In this document: positions 58,601 to 64,000 of the stretch, one piece after another
Numbering within the stretch: the first letter of the stretch is position 1
Layout of the letters: every line of letters starts with the position of its first letter
NCBI GenBank assembly: GCA_958510825.1
Contig: OY294047.1
Span: 53,179,365 to 53,243,364 of the forward strand
Direction of reading: 5' to 3'
DNA: 64,000 nt
Source of the DNA: Brachypterus glaber
Taxonomy: Eukaryota > Arthropoda > Insecta > Coleoptera > Kateretidae
Notes under the pieces: model-generated
The model's database searches: none
What the model was told of the DNA's origin: nothing
Seen by the model: only the letters and a program-made list of their open reading frames with translations
Made by a program: the position numbers and the translations under genes

Positions 58601-59023
58601 GGCTCGTTTTTCAAACATGGACGCGTGCGCCAAAATAGTGTCTTATGTAACCTTTAATATGCTATAAACGACTTTGCCCCAAGAAGGCTTGTAGATATAA
58701 ATCAACTATACTTCTTTATTTTTCCTTTCAGTCCAAATATAAGACCGTTGGCTATAAAACCTTCGGATAAAGACATGTATACAGCAAAAGAATACTGTTA
58801 CGATTATTGCACCAACTGTAATGGTACTGAGTCGAAATTCACCACTAGCTGGGACAACCAGCTGAAGGGCCGAGATGATATTTGTTACTTAATTTGTAAG
58901 GAACCATTGCCAGAAATCAGTATACCTCAAGATATTATAAAAAGTTGTTCTTTAATGTCCAGAGAATTTAGTTTTGTGTTTACGTTCATATGTTTATATG
59001 TTATTTATTTGCTTACTATTTAG
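55642..59023 (+). CDS. Methuselah-ectodomain-like protein C, three exons
   Basis: Exons 55642-55860, 57275-57471 and 58732-59023 join in phases 0 and 2, giving 235 residues. Signal peptide MHLLIIFFVTILLALSKEVEG. Then CDIHVCAEKCTKKLCMNKCC, DEVECI, FPKRMCVNGYKLICRK, FLQRDGTIRK, EYCYDYCTNC and CYLICKEPLPE, paralleling genes A and B and the Methuselah ectodomain. The C-terminus is a hydrophobic run (FVFTFICLYVIYLLTI), suiting a GPI anchor or single helix; no receptor helices follow. The first donor (AAG-gtgcct) is weak, so that border is the least certain. Intron 1 contains a 1-kb foldback sequence and intron 2 another inverted-repeat element. Neither intron position matches gene B. Confidence 0.72.
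56214..57209. repeat. ~1-kb foldback element with degenerate ACCCCATAAC repeats
   Basis: Ends AGGCCCACA and TGTGGGCCT. The arms of about 480 bp are inverted copies around a centre near 56711 (GGAGAAGTCCGGTT and its complement close to the centre). Each arm carries a run of 8-11 base units such as CCCCATAA, CCTCATAA and CCCCGTAA. It lies in intron 1 of gene C. Confidence 0.85.
57505..58565. mobile_element. Nested inverted-repeat elements in intron 2 of gene C
   Basis: Outer inverted ends AGTCGTTCAAAACGGGAACG (57510) and the counterpart near 58530. Inside, 57826-58482 is a second element with ~250-bp inverted arms (GTGGTCCCAAAGTCACC; TTGAGATATCGACTTTAAAT). Confidence 0.7.
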
Positions 59024-59082
59024 AAATCTTAATATATTTCTTCAAAGTCTATTTGTTTATTTTATTGGATAAAATCATAACC

Positions 59083-59479
59083 AATGGAGCTCTCTACAAC
59101 TAGAATTATGAATCAAAAGACGTCCACCCTATCTCTATCTCATTTGTGCTACACTTTCCAGCCAACCAAATAAATACTGTATTTGTTTTTCATACAACAA
59201 ATACAGTATTTATTTGGTTGGCCGAAAAGTGTAGCACTGAGCGGCACGAACGAACATAGAATAAGATAATTCTATTAAAATTTAGATGGCGGCAGTAATT
59301 TCTTTAATAAATATAATATAGTTACACTTTTCGCCCGGCCAAGTAAATATTGTATTTGTTCAACAAAGAACAAATACAGAATTTGTTTGGTTGGGTGGAA
59401 GTGGGAGTATATGTATGTCTTCTATCATTTTTGGGTAGAACTTTTGTCCCTGTCTAATCCAACGCAAGGAATCACCATT
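59083..59479 (+). mobile_element. Repeat A, copy 5
   Basis: 397 bp, AATGGAGCTCTCTACAACTA to AATCACCATT. The flanks TAACC and GGTTA are inverted to each other. Confidence 0.85.
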
Positions 59480-59728
59480 GGTTACTGTAAAATGCATTAG
59501 GGTCACTATTTTGTTTTGGTGGTTGATCGGTTTGGCCGGTTCAGATAAAAACTACCAGCAACCCAAACGGCTAATCGCAAAGCACTAGAAAGTAACAACT
59601 GGTGGAGTGACCCTAACATGCATAATTTCAAACGAATAAGATTTCAGATTTAAATACGTATTTTGGAAACTTTTATGTCAACTATTTTGGAAAAGTTCGT
59701 GAGATTAATTTTTACTCAGTACTGTTTA

Positions 59729-60597
59729 GGGCCACTTCCACCAATTTTATTTTGATCAAGGTTTAATTAATCTACGTTTAAAAAATAATCTCTGGTTAAA
59801 TATGTTTGCATTGCACCAATGAAAGTTAAACAAAGTTTAGTTAAACCGAGCACACATCTCTAATTTTAGTGTTATTTGAATGTAGCTAACTTCACATTAT
59901 TTTGATGTTTGACGTTTATATCATTTGGTTTATTATATTTTCAAAAAAAGCTGTTAGTTATTGACAGTAACTTATTGTGTTATGTGTTATTGTGTTCTGT
60001 AAGCTAAATCGTAGCAATGGATATGCCCAAAGAAAAAGATGAAAACAAAAAAAACGTTCGCCCAATTATACTATAAATGATAAAGCTTTATTAATTAAAA
60101 TTGTGGCACAATACAATAGTGTTATCGAAAACAAAAAAACGGAGGCAATTGGGATATTCCAGTTGTTCTTCAATACGTACAAGAATATTGGCCACTGTTT
60201 CTTTATATAACCTAAATTTTTGAAAAAATGTTAGATCATCCATACTTTCAAAATAGTTTTGTCGCTCATGATAGGTACGGAAACCATCATCCAATAATTC
60301 CAATTCCAACAAGTCTTCATCTAATAAATCGGCTTCTGCCATCATTGCAGGTAATTTCGTAAAATCAAAGGAAAACACTCACGGGTACGAAATGACAGAT
60401 AAAAACCTAAAGTTAGGTTATGTTTTGATATAACCCAGGTTTAAGTGACATAAACCATCAAACTCGAACGATTACATTTATTCTGAGATTAAGAAAAATA
60501 AACTTGGTTTAAAAAATGGTGGCGAAACGTCAATTAACTCTTAAACCATTAACTTAATCCGAGTTTAAGCTAAAATCATGTTTGGTGCAAGTGGCCC
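59729..60597. mobile_element. PIF/Harbinger element remnant
   Basis: Inverted ends GGGCCACTTCCACCAA and TTGGTGCAAGTGGCCC with a 3-bp TTA target duplication on both sides (59726-59728 and 60598-60600), as expected for PIF/Harbinger. The interior keeps the N-terminus of a transposase on the minus strand. Confidence 0.85.
60091..60378 (-). pseudogene. Truncated Harbinger transposase N-terminus
   Basis: A 95-codon minus-strand frame with ADLLDEDLLELELL, YHERQNYFESMDDLTFFQKF and RLYKETVANILVRIEEQLEY. This pattern (F...D...F...FRL.KE.V..L...IE..L) is the start of HARBI1-type transposases. The catalytic DDE part is absent, so the element cannot move by itself. Confidence 0.8.
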
Positions 60598-60641
60598 TTA
60601 GAGTCTGCCACATTAAATGTGGCAAAACTAGGCTTAAAGTA

Positions 60642-61479
60642 CAGTTGGACCCACAAAAAACGCAAGATTTAAATATGCTAAAATGTCAATTTTACTAATT
60701 TTTTTATAGTTTAAGTAGGATTTTAAGAAATAGGTTAGATTAATTTGACAATTAATTGTCAGTTTATTACAGAAAATGCATGCGAATAATGACGAATATT
60801 AAAAAAATAATAATAATAAATAATAAACTGAAAAAACATTTAGGATATTTAATCAAATCATAAATTAAAACACAATATTTAGTAAATCTCATGAAAAAAT
60901 AAAAATTTGAACTCTACTAACCTAACATATAATTTATGAAAAATAATTTTCGTTTAAAAAAAGGTTTTTCCGGAGGTTTTTTTTTGCTTTTTTAATCTTG
61001 GAACTATCGATGCGGCGACGGGCGATGGTTTTTGACCCAGGAAAATTTGTATTGTTTATAGCATGCACAGCTTCTTGTAAATGGTATTCTCTCAAATAAT
61101 TAAGTACATTTTCATCCTGTATTTCATTTGATATCTTCTTTCTTTCCGAGTCTGCACGCCCTTTCCTACCCCATCTATTTTTTCTTCAATCTTAACCATT
61201 ATTCTTTTTTCTATGATCTTAACACAACTCTCCGAAACACTAAATAACCTTGCCACAATTGAAGGTCTCTATAGAGATCACTAGCCACAATCACTTCCTG
61301 CTTCCAATATACTAATAGTTTGAGATTTCTCAACATTTCTTAACGCATTTCTAATTACCTTATAATGATTATAAGTAATTTTGACAAATATTGTCAACAT
61401 GACAACGGCTTTGTTTGTATTGTAATTATTGAATTTACGCAACTAAATTTTCAATCTTGTGTTTTTTTGGATTCAACTG
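60642..61479 (-). mobile_element. Tc1/mariner-like element with transposase remnant, copy 2
   Basis: Ends CAGTTGGACCCACAAAAAAC and TTGGATTCAACTG, flanked by TA (60640-60641 and 61480-61481). Minus strand around 61170-61265 reads PSIVARLFSVSESCVKIIEK, a helix-turn-helix-like piece, with stops beyond. It ends about 110 bases upstream of the next gene. Confidence 0.75.
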
Positions 61480-61589
61480 TACTAGAGCGGCAATTTTTTT
61501 ACTTACGTTATCAGTTTTGTTGCTTAAGCAATGAAGTTATTTTACTTATGGTCGTCATATTTACATCAAGAACGACAGAAGTATAAATA

Positions 61590-62162
61590 ATGTTATTTAA
61601 AGTGCAAATTTTACTAATTTGCTTGTATTTCTACGTAATAAAAAGTGATAATAATAATAAAACTCAAGAAAATATTACTAATACTACTCAAGAAATTATT
61701 ACTAATACTACTCAAGAAATTGTTACCAATACTACTACCGTAGTTACTACTACTATTACTACCGTAGTTACTACTATTACTACCGTTGATATTTTCGCTC
61801 AGCCCACACTTGTGGCGGAAACTGTGCCTCCAATACAAAAAAGGAAAGATATGTTGGGAGGAGAAGATTTTTGTGAACAAATGAGAAACCATTCTTTGTG
61901 GTCAAAACAGGTCTGTGAGAAATATAAAAATAGAACCGAGGTTTACTGCAAAATGACAAGGATAACTTGCGAGTATGGTTTGAAGCTCTGCGAAGAATAT
62001 TATTCCATCCTGGAGGGTTTGGGATGGACAAACGCCGTGACAGAGAACCTTTTTACCTTTACCTTTAAAAGTTTTCAAGGTGGATTGGTTAGTCGATCTC
62101 AAATTATTTATGTTTTGCAGGTATTTTTTACCTTTCTTTTAAATTGTCTTTTATTTAATTAA
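61590..62162 (+). CDS. Secreted or membrane-anchored Thr/Asn-rich Cys protein
   Basis: 190 residues in one frame; I do not recognise the family. A signal peptide (MLFKVQILLICLYFYVIKS) is followed by three units of the type NTTQEIITNTTQE, then a Thr/Val run (TTVVTTTITTVVTT), a stretch rich in possible N- and O-glycosylation sites. The second half has five cysteines (FCEQ, VCEK, YCKM, TCEYG, LCEE) with spacing unlike Ly6. A C-terminal hydrophobic run (IIYVLQVFFTFLLNCLLF) could be a membrane or GPI signal. Its own promoter may lie in the adjacent mariner-like element. It could be a surface mucin-like protein. Splicing within the second half cannot be excluded. Confidence 0.65.
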   Translation: MLFKVQILLICLYFYVIKSDNNNKTQENITNTTQEIITNTTQEIVTNTTTVVTTTITTVVTTITTVDIFAQPTLVAETVPPIQKRKDMLGGEDFCEQMRNHSLWSKQVCEKYKNRTEVYCKMTRITCEYGLKLCEEYYSILEGLGWTNAVTENLFTFTFKSFQGGLVSRSQIIYVLQVFFTFLLNCLLFN

Positions 62163-62755
62163 AATTTTGATCTACTAGACCTAGTAGATCAAAATATAGG
62201 AGAGGCTCAAGGATATTATACAGTAAATAACAGGCTTTGATTTCAAGTTGTAGATCAAAATGGCAGTACAAAATTTCTACTCTATACCGTGCGATTATAA
62301 AGTGCCGAACACTTTTTAATGCAAAACTGGCATTAGCGATGAGTAAAATGCAAGAAAGCTGTGTGCGTTTTACTGGCCACGGAGCTGTTGTACGTAGCAA
62401 TCACATGGGCTTGTCGCGCACAACTCTAACAGAGGCGTGGCTTCAAACGAAGAGTATTTTCTTTTCAAATTGTTCGACACTTTATAATCGCTCTGTACAT
62501 TAAAAACGCGTTAAAAAAAATTATTTTCTAACGTACTAGTACCCTAGTATACTAGGGTATACTCTTTGACATATCTACTCTGTTATCTACACCCTAATGT
62601 GGTATATGTGTTCACCCAGCTGCATATTAAAAAATCTCTCTATAGATCTACATATAATAGAGCGTTGTACTGCAAATTTTGATATCAAGTTTTAAGTCAA
62701 AAATATAGAGAAGCTCTAGCCTGAATCTTAAGTAAAATGTCACTGTCAACAACAA
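62163..62755. other. Intergenic nested repeats
   Basis: An inner MITE-like element at about 62290-62495 (GATTATAAAGTGCCGAACA and TGTTCGACACTTTATAATC ends) interrupts an outer inverted repeat (AAGTTGTAGATCAAAAT at 62240; TTTGATATCAAGTTTTAAGT near 62676). Confidence 0.6.
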
Positions 62756-63145
62756 ATGTTTTTAATAGTCTTATTAATAATTTCTTTATTTCCATTTTCT
62801 TTATCCATAACATGCTATTATTGTTCAACAATAGAAAATCAGGGTTTTTGCAAGGACCCTATTATTCTAAATAAGTTCAATCGCAAAACTAGTGGTGAAA
62901 TAATGACGGTGGAATGTCCTGGACAATGTCTAAAAGCCGTTGGGGTTATTTTGGAAAAGGAAGAAACAATAAGGGGATGTAGTCCTAAAATGATGTTTCA
63001 AGATGAGTGTTATTATGCCGTAGACTCCAAGGCAGTTACTTGTGTCTGTACAAAGAATTTATGTAATAATAGTATTAGAATTAAATATGTTAGTTGTAAG
63101 TGTTTTTTTGCTATTATTTTAATCTTAGGGCGAATTCTGTGTTAA
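62756..63145 (+). CDS. Ly6/Quiver-like protein 2
   Basis: 129 residues in one frame: signal peptide MFLIVLLIISLFPFSLS, then ITCYYCSTIENQGFC, TVECPGQCLKAV, RGCSPKMMFQDECY, and TCVCTKNLCNNS, the last a clear Ly6/uPAR C-terminal signature. A hydrophobic tail (FFAIILILGRIL) suits GPI attachment. Likely an extracellular, membrane-tethered protein. It lacks the introns seen in Ly6-1 at 51680-53707, and their sequences are far apart, so they need not be recent duplicates. An in-frame exon boundary near the tail cannot be excluded. Confidence 0.82.
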   Translation: MFLIVLLIISLFPFSLSITCYYCSTIENQGFCKDPIILNKFNRKTSGEIMTVECPGQCLKAVGVILEKEETIRGCSPKMMFQDECYYAVDSKAVTCVCTKNLCNNSIRIKYVSCKCFFAIILILGRILC

Positions 63146-63225
63146 TTTATATTAAATAAAATAGGTACGAACTACATAGTTTATTTTTATTATTAAGTCT
63201 ACGCAAAACTACGGAAGGTTTTCAT

Positions 63226-63443
63226 CAACGAAATAACAACTCTTCTCTCTAGAATACACATATCGTTAATATAAAGTAGGCATATTCAGGCCTGAACAAT
63301 AACAATTACCAGTAACTGTTATTGTTGTCTCTGTTAGAACAAAGATGTGCGAGTAAGACAGACAAATGTATATGTTGGCTACGTTTTTGTCAGTTTTTAC
63401 AAATTAAATGCCTATTCTAGAGAGAAGAGTTATTAGTTCGTTG
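63226..63443 (+). mobile_element. hAT-like MITE B, copy 4
   Basis: 218 bp with inverted ends and a perfect 8-bp target duplication GTTTTCAT (63218-63225 and 63444-63451). It lacks the TCGCCAACATCTCGG segment of other copies. Confidence 0.9.
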
Positions 63444-63795
63444 GTTTTCATAGGGTAGGTAATACCAAATGAAAAATAAGCAAACACCATATATTTTTAA
63501 GTTAGCTCGTATAATAATTATTGCATGAAACAAAAAAATAAACGAAATTACAAATATTCCTTTACAAAAAGTAAAGGCTCTTGAACAAAAATCGAGATTT
63601 CTCGAAGCTTTATTAATTTTTTGTAGTTTTCAGAGAGTTACCACTTTAAAAATTTAAGTAAAGTCTCTACGCACAAGTTATAAAAACAAGGAATCATTGT
63701 CAATAATAAAATGATGACACACCAAAACCTCCCACCAATGGAATATCGCAAAAAAAATACCCCAGACAACCTAAAATTTAAGTCCACCGGATAAT

Positions 63796-63943
63796 GGCTT
63801 ATCCACAAGCTCGCATAACAAGCATAGTAAATAAGAATACGATACCGTGATTGGCTTACAAGATACATGACGACACATCAAGCCAATCACGGCATCGCAT
63901 TCCTATGTACTATGCTTGTTATGCGAGCCTGCGGATATGTCCC
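63796..63943. mobile_element. MITE C, copy 3
   Basis: Ends CTCGCATAACAAGCATAGTA and CTATGCTTGTTATGCGAGCC, with the inner TGATTGGCTTACAAG palindrome. No nested D element. Confidence 0.8.
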
Positions 63944-64000
63944 AAGAGAGCCGCGGCTCTGATCCCGCCAATCAACGCTTACTCGGAAGTCAATAATAAA

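Overview
This is eukaryotic DNA, most likely from an insect and perhaps a beetle. It is AT-rich, its genes are split by GT-AG introns, and its families are insect ones: a three-domain cuticular chitin-binding protein (CPAP3/obstructor), LITAF-domain proteins, Methuselah-type ectodomains and Ly6/Quiver-like proteins. Much of the window is small non-autonomous transposons, many nested in one another. No bacterial-style operons, rRNA genes or CRISPR arrays are present.

Layout. 1-9.5 kb: gene-poor repeat DNA with a 604-bp tandem duplication and a Penelope-like fragment carrying a hammerhead ribozyme. 9.6-13.7 kb (+): the last three coding exons of a CPAP3/obstructor gene. 14.2-15.0 kb (-): a 5'-truncated LINE. 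16.4-21.6 kb (-): a complete five-exon gene for a 326-residue, probably nuclear protein of unknown family. 24.2-37.3 kb: three two-exon LITAF-domain genes (+, -, +) with a shared intron position, separated by repeats, including a second hammerhead-bearing region at 29.4-30.0 kb. 39.7-59.0 kb (+): three genes for proteins resembling only the N-terminal ectodomain of Methuselah receptors, with no seven-helix part; a three-exon gene I do not recognise (42.5-46.2 kb) and a Ly6-like gene on the minus strand (51.7-53.7 kb) lie among them. 61.6-63.1 kb (+): a Thr/Asn-rich secreted or membrane protein and a second Ly6-like gene.

How the genes may fit together. The right half is a cluster of small, Cys-rich secreted or membrane-tethered proteins (Methuselah-like ectodomains and Ly6 folds). 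The middle is a cluster of small membrane-associated LITAF proteins. Both look like locally duplicated, fast-evolving families in which transposons supply much of the intron and intergenic DNA. The three Methuselah-like genes have quite different exon structures (none, phase 1/1, phase 0/2), which is the most unusual point in the window. I built all gene models by hand from reading frame, splice-site and phase agreement; no database search was possible.
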